From the NCBI GenBank assembly GCA_030848545.1, contig JAVDCA010000032.1:1-64000 (forward strand): DNA of 64,000 nucleotides, given 5' to 3'. Both the position numbers and the translations under genes were made by a program. The notes under the pieces are model-generated. The model was given only the letters and a program-made list of their open reading frames with translations, was not told where the DNA came from and searched no databases. Of the stretch, positions 8,057 to 18,629 are shown piece after piece; the stretch's first letter is position 1; the number at the start of each line of letters is the position of its first letter. This DNA comes from Astrobacterium formosum (GTDB lineage: Bacteria; Pseudomonadota; Alphaproteobacteria; Rhizobiales; Xanthobacteraceae).

Positions 8057-10699
8057 ATGACAACGGTCTCCTTCACGCTCAACGGCACGCCGCGGCAGAT
8101 CGAAGTCGAGGCCGGCGAGACGCTGCTCGACGTCCTGCGCGGGACCTTCCGGCTCACTTCGGTCAAGGATGCCTGCTCGCCGCAAGGGTTGTGCGGTTGC
8201 TGCCTCGTGCTGGTGGATGGCCAGCCCAAGAACGCCTGCCTGACCAAAGCCGAGAAGATCGCCGGCCGCGCCGTCGTGACCCTCGAGGGCGTGTCCGACA
8301 ACGAACGCCGGCTCTATGCGGATGCCTTCCAGGCGGCGGCCGGCCTGCAATGCGGATTCTGCACGCCCGGCCTGGTGCTGCGCACCAAGTGGCTCACAGA
8401 CCAGGATCGCCCGCTGACGCGCAACGAGATCGCCCGCGCCATCGACGGCCATCTGTGCCGCTGCACGGGTTACGCCAAGGTCATCGATGCCATCGAGATG
8501 ATCCACGCCGCCAAGCACAATGGCGGCGCGCTGCCGGTGCCGGTCGCCGACGGCGGCATCGGGGCGCGCCTCGCCCGCTACCAGGGCGCCGAGCTGGCGC
8601 TGGGGACGCGGCCCTTCGTCGCCGACATCGAGGTGCCGGGCCTCCTGCACGGCGCCGTGGTGCTGTCAGCCCACGCCCGCGCCCTGGTGAAGCGGATCGA
8701 CACCAGCGCGGCGAAAGCCGCCTCCGGCGTCGTCGCGGTGGCGACCTCAGCCGACGTGCCCGGCGAGCGCTGGGTCGGCATTCTCGAGCAGGATTGGCCG
8801 TGCTTCGTCGCCGAGGGCGAGGAGGTACGCACCATCGCCGACGTCATAGCGGTCGTCGCGGCGACGACGCGCCGGGCCGCCCGCGCGGCGGCGAAGCTTG
8901 TGGCGGTCGACTACGAGGTACTGCCGGCGGTGCTCGATCCCGACGCCGCCCTGGTGCCCGGCGCTCCCCAGGTCAACCCGAAGCACGTCAATGTGCTCGG
9001 CGCGACGCTGATCATGCGCGGCGATGTGGACGCCGCGTTCGCGGCCTCGGCCCATGTGGTGTCCGGCGTCTGGCGCACCCAGCGCATCGAGCACCTGTTC
9101 CTGGAGCCGGAATCGGCGCTGGCGGTGCCGCAACCCGACGGCACCCTGAAGCTCTACTCGCAGGGCCAGGGCATTTTCGACGACCGGCGTCAGGTGGCTT
9201 CGGTGCTCGCCATTCCGGAAGACCGGCTCCAGGTCGAACTCGTCCCCAATGGTGGCGCCTTCGGGGGCCGCGAGGACATGACCATCCAGGCGCAGACCGC
9301 GCTGCTCGCGCAGATGACCGGCCGGCCGGTGCGCATCACGCTGTCCCGCGAAGAGTCGATCCGGATGCATCCCAAGCGGCATCCGATCCACATGACCTAC
9401 GAGGCCGGTTGCGACGTCGACGGCCATCTCATGGCCGTGAAGATCAGGCTCGTCGGCGACTCGGGCGCCTATGCGTCGGTGGGCGCAAAAGTGCTCGAAC
9501 GCGCCGCCGGCCATTCCTGCGGTCCCTACCGGGTGCCGGCGGTGCGGGTCGAAGCGATCGCGGCCTACACCAACAATCCGCCCTGCGGCGCCATGCGGGG
9601 CTTCGGCGTCAACCAGACCAGCTTCGCCATCGAAGGCTGCCTGGATCTCCTGGCCGCCAAGGTCGGGCTCGACGGCTGGGAGATGCGCCATCGCAATATT
9701 CTGCGCACCGGCGACGTCACCACCACCGGCCAGATCCTCGAACAGGGCGTCGGCGTTGGTGCCACGCTTTTGGCCGTCAAGGACGCCTATTACGCCGCCC
9801 GCGCGCAAGGCCGCGCCGTCGGCATCGCCTGCGGGATGAAGAATTCCGGCCTCGGCAACGGCGTCATCGAATACGGCCGCTGCGCCCTCGCGGTCGAGCC
9901 GGATGGTGGCATCGGTCTCTATACGGGCTTCACCGAAATGGGGCAGGGGCTGCTGACCGTCCTGACCCAATGCGCCACCGAGATCACCGGCCTGCCGGCG
10001 CGCCTGTTCCGGCCGCGCGTCGACACACGCTTCGAGCTCGGCAGCGGCCAGACCACCGGTTCGCGCGGCACCTTCCTGGCCGGCCGCGCCATGATGGATG
10101 CGGCGCAAAAACTCAAGGCCGAACTCGACAAGGGCAGGAGCCTCGCCGATCTTTCTGGCTCCGCATTTCTCGGCGAAGTGTGCATCGACGACACCACCGC
10201 GCTCGGCCAGATGAAGCAGGGCCGCGTCAAGACCCATTCGATGTTCGGGTGGGCGACCCAGGTGGTGGTGCTCGACGACGAGGGCCGGCTCGCCCGCGTC
10301 GTCGCCGCCCATGATGTCGGCCGGGCGCTCAACCCGCAGCAATGCGAGGCGCAGATCGAGGGCGCGGTGCACATGGGTCTCGGTTATGCCCTCACCGAGG
10401 AATTGCCGTGCCGCGACGGCGTGCCGGTGACCTTCGACATCCGCAATCTCGGCGTGCTGCGCGCCCAGCACATGCCGCCCGTCGATGTGATCCTGATCGA
10501 GGAGGCCGATGCCGAAGGCCCGTTCGGCGCCAGGGGCGTCGGCGAGATCGGCCTCGTGCCCACCGCCGGCGCCGTCGCGGGGGCGCTGCAAGCCTTCGAC
10601 GGCAAGCGCCGCACGACACTGCCCATGAAAGATTCGCCCGCCGCCCAGGCCATCAATGTGGGCCGCATCCCGGATGCGGATCGCGATCAATGGCACTGA
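8057..10699 (+). CDS. xdhD: XdhD-type molybdenum hydroxylase (fused 2Fe-2S and molybdopterin domains)
   Basis: An 880-residue xanthine dehydrogenase/selenate-reductase-like protein. The N-terminal plant-type [2Fe-2S] site uses C40, C46, C48/C49 and C61; the second [2Fe-2S] domain has C98, C101, C133 and C135 (CGFC...CRC). Residues from about 175 on are the two molybdopterin domains, with GGAFGGRED, CGAMRGFG and the C-terminal GARGVGEIG carrying the expected catalytic glutamate. No FAD domain is fused and no XdhB-like FAD gene is adjacent, as in E. coli XdhD. It probably interconverts purines such as xanthine and urate, with electrons passing via Fe-S partners. No in-frame TGA is seen, so any selenium would be a cofactor ligand. 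The stop overlaps the ssnA start. Confidence 0.9.
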   Translation: MTTVSFTLNGTPRQIEVEAGETLLDVLRGTFRLTSVKDACSPQGLCGCCLVLVDGQPKNACLTKAEKIAGRAVVTLEGVSDNERRLYADAFQAAAGLQCGFCTPGLVLRTKWLTDQDRPLTRNEIARAIDGHLCRCTGYAKVIDAIEMIHAAKHNGGALPVPVADGGIGARLARYQGAELALGTRPFVADIEVPGLLHGAVVLSAHARALVKRIDTSAAKAASGVVAVATSADVPGERWVGILEQDWPCFVAEGEEVRTIADVIAVVAATTRRAARAAAKLVAVDYEVLPAVLDPDAALVPGAPQVNPKHVNVLGATLIMRGDVDAAFAASAHVVSGVWRTQRIEHLFLEPESALAVPQPDGTLKLYSQGQGIFDDRRQVASVLAIPEDRLQVELVPNGGAFGGREDMTIQAQTALLAQMTGRPVRITLSREESIRMHPKRHPIHMTYEAGCDVDGHLMAVKIRLVGDSGAYASVGAKVLERAAGHSCGPYRVPAVRVEAIAAYTNNPPCGAMRGFGVNQTSFAIEGCLDLLAAKVGLDGWEMRHRNILRTGDVTTTGQILEQGVGVGATLLAVKDAYYAARAQGRAVGIACGMKNSGLGNGVIEYGRCALAVEPDGGIGLYTGFTEMGQGLLTVLTQCATEITGLPARLFRPRVDTRFELGSGQTTGSRGTFLAGRAMMDAAQKLKAELDKGRSLADLSGSAFLGEVCIDDTTALGQMKQGRVKTHSMFGWATQVVVLDDEGRLARVVAAHDVGRALNPQQCEAQIEGAVHMGLGYALTEELPCRDGVPVTFDIRNLGVLRAQHMPPVDVILIEEADAEGPFGARGVGEIGLVPTAGAVAGALQAFDGKRRTTLPMKDSPAAQAINVGRIPDADRDQWH

Positions 10700-11880
10700 A
10701 CCCGCCCCTCCTCGTCGGCCCCGACCGTCACGGAAAGCGTGTCGCCGTGGTCGACGGCCGCATTGCCGCTGCGGCGCCGGAAGGTGCACGCGTGCTCGCC
10801 TGCCCGGACGACGAGATCGCCGCCGGAAACGTGTGCGCCCATACCCACCTCTACAGCGGCCTTGCCCGCTACGGCTTGCCGCCGGTCGTGCCGGCGCCGG
10901 AGAATTTCCTGCACATCCTCGAACGGGTGTGGTGGCGGCTCGACCGCGCGCTCGATGCGGACACGCTGCGCCTCGCCGCCGAGGATTATGTGGCCCGCGC
11001 GCTCCTCGCCGGGACGACCGCACTCGTCGACCATCACGAATCCCCGAATTTCATCGAGGGTTCGCTCGCCGTCCTGGCGGATGTGTGCGAGCGCCTCGGC
11101 ATGCGTTCGCTGCTCTGCTATGGGGCCACCGAACGCAATGACGGCGCCGACGAAGCGCGGCGCGGTCTCGCCGAATGCCGCAAGGTCCCGACGTCACCGC
11201 TGGTGCGTGGCCTCGTCGGCCTGCATGCGAGTTTCACGGTCGGCGACGACACGCTCCGGGAAGCGGGCGCGCTCGCCCGCGAGCTCGGCACCGTCGTGCA
11301 TGTTCACGTCGCCGAGGATATCGCCGACGTGGACGATGCGCGTGGGCGCGGATATGCCGGCCCGCTGGAGCGTCTGGTTGCGCTCGACGCGCTGCCGGCG
11401 GGATCGATTCTCGCCCATGGGGTTCATCTTCGCCGCGACCAGGTCGAGGCCGTGGGCCGCGCCGACTGCTGGCTGGTGCAGAACCCGCGCTCCAACGAGG
11501 GCAACAGGGTCGGCTACGCCGTCAATCTCAAGTTCGGCGACAAGGTCGCGCTCGGGACCGACGGCTGGAACGGCGACATGGCCGAGGAGCAAGGCGCGCT
11601 CACGCGTCTCGCGGCGCTCCACGGCGACGACTGCGCGGCGCCGCGGCTCGCCGCCGGCCGTCGCTTGATGGCCGAGCGCTTCGCCGCTGCGGCCGAACCG
11701 CTGACAGAAGGCGCGCTCGGCGATCTCGTCGTGCGCGAAAATGGCCGCATCCGCCACGTCGTGGTCGACGGGCGGCTCGTGGTCGAGGACGGGCGCCTCA
11801 CGGGCGCCGATATGGCGGCCATTACGGCCGCCGCCGAATCGGGGGCGCGGCGTCTCTTCGAACGCATGCGCGATTTTTGA
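10690..11880 (+). CDS. ssnA: SsnA-like aminohydrolase
   Basis: A 396-residue amidohydrolase-superfamily protein of the guanine/cytosine-deaminase type. Metal ligands visible: H51 and H53 (CAHTH), H204/H206 (VHVHVAED), H243 (LAHGVHL) and D291 (ALGTDGWN). The ATG at 10690 lies inside the last codons of the xdhD-like gene, so translation is probably coupled. It is about 45 residues shorter than E. coli SsnA, mostly in the small N-terminal beta-sandwich. In purine clusters it is taken to hydrolyse a purine or its opened ring together with XdhD and YgfK. Family is clear; the substrate is inferred. Confidence 0.87.
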   Translation: MALNPPLLVGPDRHGKRVAVVDGRIAAAAPEGARVLACPDDEIAAGNVCAHTHLYSGLARYGLPPVVPAPENFLHILERVWWRLDRALDADTLRLAAEDYVARALLAGTTALVDHHESPNFIEGSLAVLADVCERLGMRSLLCYGATERNDGADEARRGLAECRKVPTSPLVRGLVGLHASFTVGDDTLREAGALARELGTVVHVHVAEDIADVDDARGRGYAGPLERLVALDALPAGSILAHGVHLRRDQVEAVGRADCWLVQNPRSNEGNRVGYAVNLKFGDKVALGTDGWNGDMAEEQGALTRLAALHGDDCAAPRLAAGRRLMAERFAAAAEPLTEGALGDLVVRENGRIRHVVVDGRLVVEDGRLTGADMAAITAAAESGARRLFERMRDF

Positions 11881-11902
11881 GGACACTGAAAGGATCACCG
11901 CC

Positions 11903-13408
<1,506 letters not shown>

Positions 13409-13450
13409 CTTCTGCATCGCTGGAAGAGTACTGGCATTCCCGGAATGCAG

Positions 13451-13562
13451 CCCACTCCCTCTCCCCATTTGGGGAGAGGGAGTGGGTGAGGGGGTAGCGA
13501 CCTCTCGATACGCCGGAACCCCCTCACCCCAACCCTCTCCCCTCCAGGGACGGGGAGCAATC
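13451..13562. repeat. Paired family A intergenic repeats
   Basis: Two copies (CCCTCTCCCCATTTGGGGAG type at about 13453-13490 and CCCTCACCCCAACCCTCTCC type at about 13520-13560) in the 212-bp gap between the two PLP enzyme genes, inside the plus-strand purine gene set. Confidence 0.65.
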
Positions 13563-13620
13563 CGAGTTTGGGGAAGGTCGCTGCCTTCACTCGAACGATA
13601 CATGTTCTAGAGCTTCCATC

Positions 13621-14904
13621 ATGGTGCAGTTCCGTTGTCATGGGTGCGGTGCGGTGGTGGACGCCGCGGCGGTGCGGCCGTTTCGATGTCCCAATGCCGG
13701 CGCGACGGTCGATGACATCGATCACGTTCTGGTCGCCGAAGCTTTCGCGGCCGAATGGCCGGCTGGAAGCGAGACGAACCCGTTCCTGCGCTATCGCGCG
13801 CTCCTGACCGCCTACCGGGTGGCGCGGTCGGTGGGCTTGTCCGACGACGCCTGGGGCGACATCGTCGGCGAGCTCGACGAGGCGCTGGTCGGTGTCGACG
13901 GGCGCGGCTTTCGCATCACGCCCATGGGCGAACAGGCCGCGCTCGCGCAGGCGCTCGATCTCTCCGGCCGCCTGTGGATCAAGGACGAGACCGGCAACGT
14001 CTCGGGCTCCCACAAGGGTCGCCATCTCGCCGGCGTGATGCTTTATCTGCGCGTGCTCGAGGCTGCCGGCCTGCCGGCCGGCATCGGGCTGCGCCGTAAT
14101 CGCCTCGCCATCGCGTCGTGCGGCAACGCCGCGCTGGCGGCGGCGGTGGTCGCCCGCGCGGCCGACTGGCCGCTCGACGTCTTCATCCCGCCGGACGCCA
14201 ATCCGGCCGTGCGCGCCCGGCTCGCCGAACTGGGCGCCGGCATCACCATCTGCGAGCGCCGCGCCAAAGAAGCGGGCGATCCTTGCGTGCTGCGCTTTCG
14301 CGAAGCGGTCGCAGGTGGCGCCATCCCGTTCAGCGTGCAGGGGCCCGACAATGGGCTCGCCGTCGAGGGCTTGCGCACGCTCGCCTTCGAGATGGCCGAT
14401 GGGTTTGCGGAAGCCGGCCTCGTCCCGGACGCGCTGTTCGTCCAGGCCGGCGGCGGCGCGCTGGCGAGCGGTCTGGTCCAGGGCTTCGATCTTGCGCGGC
14501 GCCTCGGCCGGCTGCCGCGAGTCCCGAAGCTGATGGTGGTGCAGGCGCAGGGCTGTGCGCCGCTGGTGCGCGCCTGGGAGCGCCTGCCGGGCCTCGATCT
14601 CGCCGACGCGGCGCGGCGGCGATCGCGTTTCATGTGGCCGTGGGAGAAGGTGCCGGCGAGTATCGCGGGCGGCATCCTCGACGACGAGGCCTACGACTGG
14701 TGGGCAGTCGCCCTCGGCATGCGGGCGAGCGGCGGCGGTGCCGTGGTGGTGTCCGAGGAGGTTCTCGCGCGTGCCCACGACGAAGCGCGCCGGCACACGG
14801 GCATTTCCGTGTCGGCGACGGGTTCGGCGGGGCTCGCCGGCGCCATCGGCTATCCGGCCGATGGCGGCGTCATCGCCGCGGTGTTCTCCGGCGTTGAGCG
14901 CTGA
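13621..14904 (+). CDS. Threonine synthase-like PLP enzyme
   Basis: A 427-residue fold type II PLP enzyme. The N-terminus has C6, C9 and C23, like the zinc ribbon of some threonine synthases but with no clear fourth cysteine. K132 (SGSHKGRH) is the likely PLP lysine and S166-CGNAAL the phosphate loop; AGGGALASG is the later glycine loop. True threonine synthase in such bacteria is normally encoded elsewhere, and this copy sits between the first PLP enzyme and ygfK, so a role in the purine cluster (amino-acid-like breakdown product) is more likely. The start ATG 13621 has only a weak ribosome site. What it acts on cannot be read from sequence. Confidence 0.78.
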   Translation: MVQFRCHGCGAVVDAAAVRPFRCPNAGATVDDIDHVLVAEAFAAEWPAGSETNPFLRYRALLTAYRVARSVGLSDDAWGDIVGELDEALVGVDGRGFRITPMGEQAALAQALDLSGRLWIKDETGNVSGSHKGRHLAGVMLYLRVLEAAGLPAGIGLRRNRLAIASCGNAALAAAVVARAADWPLDVFIPPDANPAVRARLAELGAGITICERRAKEAGDPCVLRFREAVAGGAIPFSVQGPDNGLAVEGLRTLAFEMADGFAEAGLVPDALFVQAGGGALASGLVQGFDLARRLGRLPRVPKLMVVQAQGCAPLVRAWERLPGLDLADAARRRSRFMWPWEKVPASIAGGILDDEAYDWWAVALGMRASGGGAVVVSEEVLARAHDEARRHTGISVSATGSAGLAGAIGYPADGGVIAAVFSGVER

Positions 14905-15030
14905 CCATGCGGGCCGGCCGCAACCATACGTACAATATCGGGATTTGGCGGGCCGCGAGCGGCCGCCATAATCCCCCGCTCGTGGCAGGCCCCATGCGGC
15001 AATGCGGGTCTGCGGCTTGAACGTATAACC

Positions 15031-17001
15031 ATGGCCGAGCTGACGCCCGTTCCCTTCGACCTATTGACTGCGCGGCTGTTCGACGAGCTCGGCGCCGGCG
15101 CGTCTGCGTTTGGCCTGCCGGTCAAGCGCTTCTTCGCCGGCGGCGTGCACGACCTCGCGGTCGTGGTGCACGGCCGGCGCGCCGCGACGCCGTTCGGACC
15201 GGCGGCGGGACCGCATACCCAGCTCGCCCAGAACATCGTCTCGTCCTGGCTCGCCGGCGGCCGCGTCATCGAACTCAAGACCGTCCAGATCAAGGACGAC
15301 CTCGTCCTGCCGCGCCCCTGCATCGACATGCAGACGATCGGCTTCAACGTCGAGTGGTCGCAGGAGCTCAAGCTCGAACAGTCGCTCGAGGAATATGTCG
15401 CGGCGTCGATGCTGATCGACATGCTCCGGGCCTCCGGATACGGCTCGGGCTGCAGCGACACGATCTTCGACATGAGCGTCGGCTACGACCTCGCCGGCAT
15501 CCGCTCGGACCGCGTGCGCGCCTTCATGGCCGGCCTGATGGACGCCTCCGCGACCGTCGATCGCCTGCGGGAGAAAATTCCCGCGCGCTTCGCGCGCCTG
15601 CGCGATCTGCCGTTCGCGAGGCGCATCTCGGGCACGGTGACGCTGTCGACCTTCCACGGCTGCCCGCCCGATGAGATCGAGTCGATCGCGGCCTTCCTGA
15701 TGCGGGACGTGGGCCTCGACGTGACCGTCAAGCTCAACCCCACGCTCCTGGGCCGTGACGAGGTCGACGACATCCTGCACGTGCGGCTCGGATACGGCGA
15801 CATCCGCGTGCCCGACGCGGCCTTCGAAAAGGACGTCGGCTGGGAGCCGATGGTCGCCTTCGTCGACCGGCTCGGGCGGCTCGCCGAAAGCCTCGGCCGC
15901 AGCTTCGGCGTCAAGTTCTCCAACACGCTCATCGTCGAGAACCACAAGACATTCTTCCCGGCGAGCGAGAAGGAGATGTATCTGTCGGGCTCGCCGCTGC
16001 ACGTCGTCGCCATGCTGCTGGTGCGCCGCTTCCGCCGCGTCTTCGGCGATCGCTTCCCGATCTCGTTTTCGGGCGGCATCGACGCCGGCAACTTTGCCGA
16101 TGCGGTGGCGCTGGGTTTGAAGCCCGTCACGGTGTGCACCGACATGCTCAAGAGCGGCGCGCACGCGGGATATGCCCGCGGCGGCCGCTATCTCGGCGAA
16201 CTCGTCAAGCGCATGGACGCGGTCGGCGCCGCCGACATCGACGGCTTCGTGGTCAAGGCCTATGGCCACGGCGGTGACGTCGCGGCGGCGCGGCTCGCCA
16301 ATACCGAGACCTATGTGGAACGCATGCTGGCGGATGCGCGCTACGGCGCGGCCCAGACCGGCAAGCTGCCCAAGAAGGTCGGCGGCCGGCTCGCTTTGTT
16401 CGATTGCCTCACCTGCGACAAGTGCATTCCGGTCTGTCCCAACGGCGCCAGCCTGTCCTTGAAGATTCCGCCGGGCGAGGTTGCGCTCGTGCGCCTGCTG
16501 CCGCGCGGGGACGGATTTGTGGCCGAACCGGTGCCGCCTCTGGTGCTGCGCAAGCCCTGGCAGATCGGCGTCTTCGCCGATGCCTGCAACGAGTGCGGCA
16601 ATTGCGACACGTTCTGCCCCGAGGACGGGCGGCCGTCGGCGGCGAAGCCGCTCCTGTTCGGCTCTCTCGTGGCCTGGCGGGCAGCGCCGCAATTCGACGG
16701 CTTCGCGTTCGAGAAGACACCGGACGGCATCCGGGTCCATGCCCGCCTCGAAGGCCGCGCCGTCGTCGTCGAGCGCAAGGCGGGGCGCGTGCGCTACCGT
16801 GGCGAGGGGTTCGATCTCGACCTCGATCCGGCCGATCCCGCCGGCAGCGCCCGCGGGCATGCCGACGGGCCGGTCGATCTGGCGCCGCTGCGGATCACGG
16901 AACTCATCCGCGATGCGGTGGTCTCACAGGACCAATTCAATTTCATCAGCGTGGCGATGGGCGCCGAAGGCGCCCTCGACGCCCGCTCAGCCGAGGACTG
17001 A
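15031..17001 (+). CDS. ygfK: Short YgfK-type Fe-S oxidoreductase subunit
   Basis: A 656-residue protein matching the first and last parts of E. coli YgfK (about 1030 residues). Residues 1 to about 440 form a dihydropyrimidine-dehydrogenase/DHODH-like barrel ([30 protein letters not shown]). They are followed directly by two [4Fe-4S] motifs at about C459-C469 ([11 protein letters not shown]) and C519-C529 ([11 protein letters not shown]). The GltD-like FAD/NAD(P)H domain found in the middle of E. coli YgfK is absent. The protein therefore needs another electron partner, and a ferredoxin gene follows five bases after its stop. YgfK proteins were first annotated as selenate reductase subunits; in purine clusters they are tied to urate reduction or ring opening. 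Confidence 0.85.
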   Translation: MAELTPVPFDLLTARLFDELGAGASAFGLPVKRFFAGGVHDLAVVVHGRRAATPFGPAAGPHTQLAQNIVSSWLAGGRVIELKTVQIKDDLVLPRPCIDMQTIGFNVEWSQELKLEQSLEEYVAASMLIDMLRASGYGSGCSDTIFDMSVGYDLAGIRSDRVRAFMAGLMDASATVDRLREKIPARFARLRDLPFARRISGTVTLSTFHGCPPDEIESIAAFLMRDVGLDVTVKLNPTLLGRDEVDDILHVRLGYGDIRVPDAAFEKDVGWEPMVAFVDRLGRLAESLGRSFGVKFSNTLIVENHKTFFPASEKEMYLSGSPLHVVAMLLVRRFRRVFGDRFPISFSGGIDAGNFADAVALGLKPVTVCTDMLKSGAHAGYARGGRYLGELVKRMDAVGAADIDGFVVKAYGHGGDVAAARLANTETYVERMLADARYGAAQTGKLPKKVGGRLALFDCLTCDKCIPVCPNGASLSLKIPPGEVALVRLLPRGDGFVAEPVPPLVLRKPWQIGVFADACNECGNCDTFCPEDGRPSAAKPLLFGSLVAWRAAPQFDGFAFEKTPDGIRVHARLEGRAVVVERKAGRVRYRGEGFDLDLDPADPAGSARGHADGPVDLAPLRITELIRDAVVSQDQFNFISVAMGAEGALDARSAED

Positions 17002-17006
17002 AGAAA

Positions 17007-17201
17007 ATGGCCTACAAGATCGTCGAAGCACTGTGCACCGCCTGCGGGGCTTGCGAGACCGAGTGTCCCAACGAGGCCATCAGCATGAAGGGCTTCACTT
17101 ACGTCATCGATCCCGAGAAGTGCACCGAGTGCGAGGGCTTCCACGACACCCCGCAATGCGCCGAGGTGTGCCCGCGCCCGGAGACGTGCATTCCGGCGTG
17201 A
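17007..17201 (+). CDS. 2[4Fe-4S] ferredoxin, YfhL/Allochromatium type
   Basis: A 64-residue ferredoxin. Cluster 1 uses C10, C13, C16 and C20; cluster 2 uses C39, C42, C51 and C55, with the eight-residue insertion between the second and third cysteines typical of the Allochromatium vinosum (Alv) class. An extra C61 lies near the C-terminus. It begins five bases after ygfK behind AAGAAA, so the two are co-translated. The Alv class has low redox potential. As the neighbouring YgfK and XdhD both lack flavin domains, it is the natural electron carrier for them, though this is inferred. Confidence 0.92.
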   Translation: MAYKIVEALCTACGACETECPNEAISMKGFTYVIDPEKCTECEGFHDTPQCAEVCPRPETCIPA

Positions 17202-17311
17202 CGCTGGACTGGGCGAATCAATCCTCGTCATCCCCGGTGCGAGCCTTCAGCTCGCGCCCGGAAAGGCATGCCTAGAGCGTGATCGCCTTATCTTGAATCA
17301 GCCCTCGTCTC

Positions 17312-17443
17312 GTCACCCTGAGGTGCTCGGCCCATAGCAGGCGCAGCCTGCGTACACTTGGCTGCGTGGGCCGAGCCTCGAAGGACGACGAGCCCGGGCC
17401 TTTCATCCTTCGAGGCTCGCTTCGTTCGCACCTCAGGATGAAG
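17312..17443. repeat. Intergenic palindromic repeat, family D
   Basis: Long inverted pair CACCCTGAGGTGC...CCTCGAAGG / CCTTCGAGG...GCACCTCAGGATG in the 349-bp gap between the ferredoxin and dctP. Apart from this repeat and the terminator at 17479 the gap shows nothing. Confidence 0.65.
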
Positions 17444-17478
17444 GCCGAAGGCCAATGCCGTTGGCATAAGCCGGTATA

Positions 17479-17528
17479 AAACGCCGCCGGCGCCGCTGCG
17501 GATTGCAGCGGCGCCGGCGTTTCTCTTT
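17479..17528. terminator. Strong bidirectional terminator between ferredoxin and dctP
   Basis: Stem arms CGGCGCCGCTGC and GCAGCGGCGCCG with a five-base loop, extended by AACGCCGC/GCGTT. A TTTTAT run follows on the minus strand and TTTCTCTTTA on the plus strand. It closes the minus-strand aroE-dctQMP operon and could also stop plus-strand read-through from the purine genes. Confidence 0.85.
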
Positions 17529-17550
17529 AGGTCTGTCGCGAAGGACGCGG

Positions 17551-18561
17551 TTATCCGCGCGCCTTCTTGATGGCGTCGAACATCTCCTTGGCCATCGCCG
17601 GATCGGCGTCCTTGGAGTACTTGTCGGTCACCGGCTTGGCCTTCTCGGCCAGTCGCTGGAATTCGGCGACGGAAATGTCGGTGATCTTGGTGGTCTTCTT
17701 GATCTGCTCGATCCACTCGCCTTCGATCCGGCGCGAGGTCTGGCGCTGGAAGGGACGGGCCTCGGCCATGGTGTCCATCGCCGCCTTCTTGTCGGCGTCG
17801 GAGAACGAGTCCCAGGTCTTCTTCGAGACCATCAGGATCTGCGGATTGTAGATGTGTCGCGTGAAGCTCATGAATTTCTGCACTTCATTGAGCTTGTTGG
17901 CGAAGATGGTCGAGACCGGGTTCTCCTGGCCGTCCACCACCTTCTGTTCCAGCGCCGTGTAGACTTCCGGGAACGGCATCGGAACGGCGTTGGCGCCCAG
18001 CAGATTGAACAGTTCGATGTAGAGCGGCTGCTGCACCACCCGCACCTTGAGGCCGGCGATGTCCTCCATCTTGGCGACTTCGCGGCGGCTGTTGGTCAGG
18101 TGGCGGAAGCCGAGCTCGAAGAATCCCAGACCGATGAGGTTCTTCGGCGGCAGGAGCTTCATGATCTTGTCGCCGAACGGGCCGTCGAACACTTTATCGG
18201 CTTCCTGGCCGCTGGAGAACAGGAACGGCAAAGCGAGCAGCGAATAGTCCTTGGCGACACCGGCGAGCAGGTCGGCGTTCATCAGGCTGAAGTCGATGGT
18301 GCCGCCCTGGAGCGAGGAGACCACCTGGATGTCGCCGCCGAGCTGGCTCGACGGGAAAAAGCGTACATTATAGCGCTTCTGCGACTTCTCGCCGAACAGG
18401 TCGCAGAATTTCTTGGCGCCGATCGAGCCGGGGTGCTCGGGGGGATTCACGTAGGCGAAGCGCAATGTCCTCGCCTGCGCCTGGGCCCTGGTGACGTAGG
18501 GCATGGCGAGGCCGGCGGCCGTGCCGGCGATCAGAGTGCGACGCGTCAATTTGAGTGTCAT
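17551..18561 (-). CDS. dctP: TRAP transporter substrate-binding protein DctP
   Basis: A 336-residue periplasmic receptor for a TRAP (Na+-coupled) carboxylate importer. The N-terminus, with RRTLIAG, a hydrophobic stretch and a QAQA cleavage region near residue 29, looks like a Tat or Sec signal. The conserved arginine lies in GLKVRV and the DGQENP motif near residue 215, both typical for carboxylate-binding DctP proteins. It is the last gene of aroE-dctQ-dctM-dctP and ends before a strong terminator. The company of a shikimate/quinate-type dehydrogenase suggests a cyclic hydroxy acid as ligand. It is clearly related to the second DctP at 22287. Confidence 0.92.
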   Translation of the reverse strand: MTLKLTRRTLIAGTAAGLAMPYVTRAQAQARTLRFAYVNPPEHPGSIGAKKFCDLFGEKSQKRYNVRFFPSSQLGGDIQVVSSLQGGTIDFSLMNADLLAGVAKDYSLLALPFLFSSGQEADKVFDGPFGDKIMKLLPPKNLIGLGFFELGFRHLTNSRREVAKMEDIAGLKVRVVQQPLYIELFNLLGANAVPMPFPEVYTALEQKVVDGQENPVSTIFANKLNEVQKFMSFTRHIYNPQILMVSKKTWDSFSDADKKAAMDTMAEARPFQRQTSRRIEGEWIEQIKKTTKITDISVAEFQRLAEKAKPVTDKYSKDADPAMAKEMFDAIKKARG

Positions 18562-18629
18562 GGTTCTGCTCCTCCAATGTCATGAACACTCTCGACGGAC
18601 CGGACGCCCGCCGAGCCGGGAACCAACTC

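Noticed and set aside
8057-10699. Selenocysteine in the XdhD-type protein
   Set aside because: No in-frame TGA and no SECIS-like stem were seen; any selenium would have to be a cofactor ligand.
8747-11023. Very long minus-strand open frame opposite xdhD/ssnA
   Set aside because: It is the high-GC shadow of the real genes; its translation is Arg/Gly/His-rich low complexity without domains, while the plus-strand frames have full catalytic motifs.
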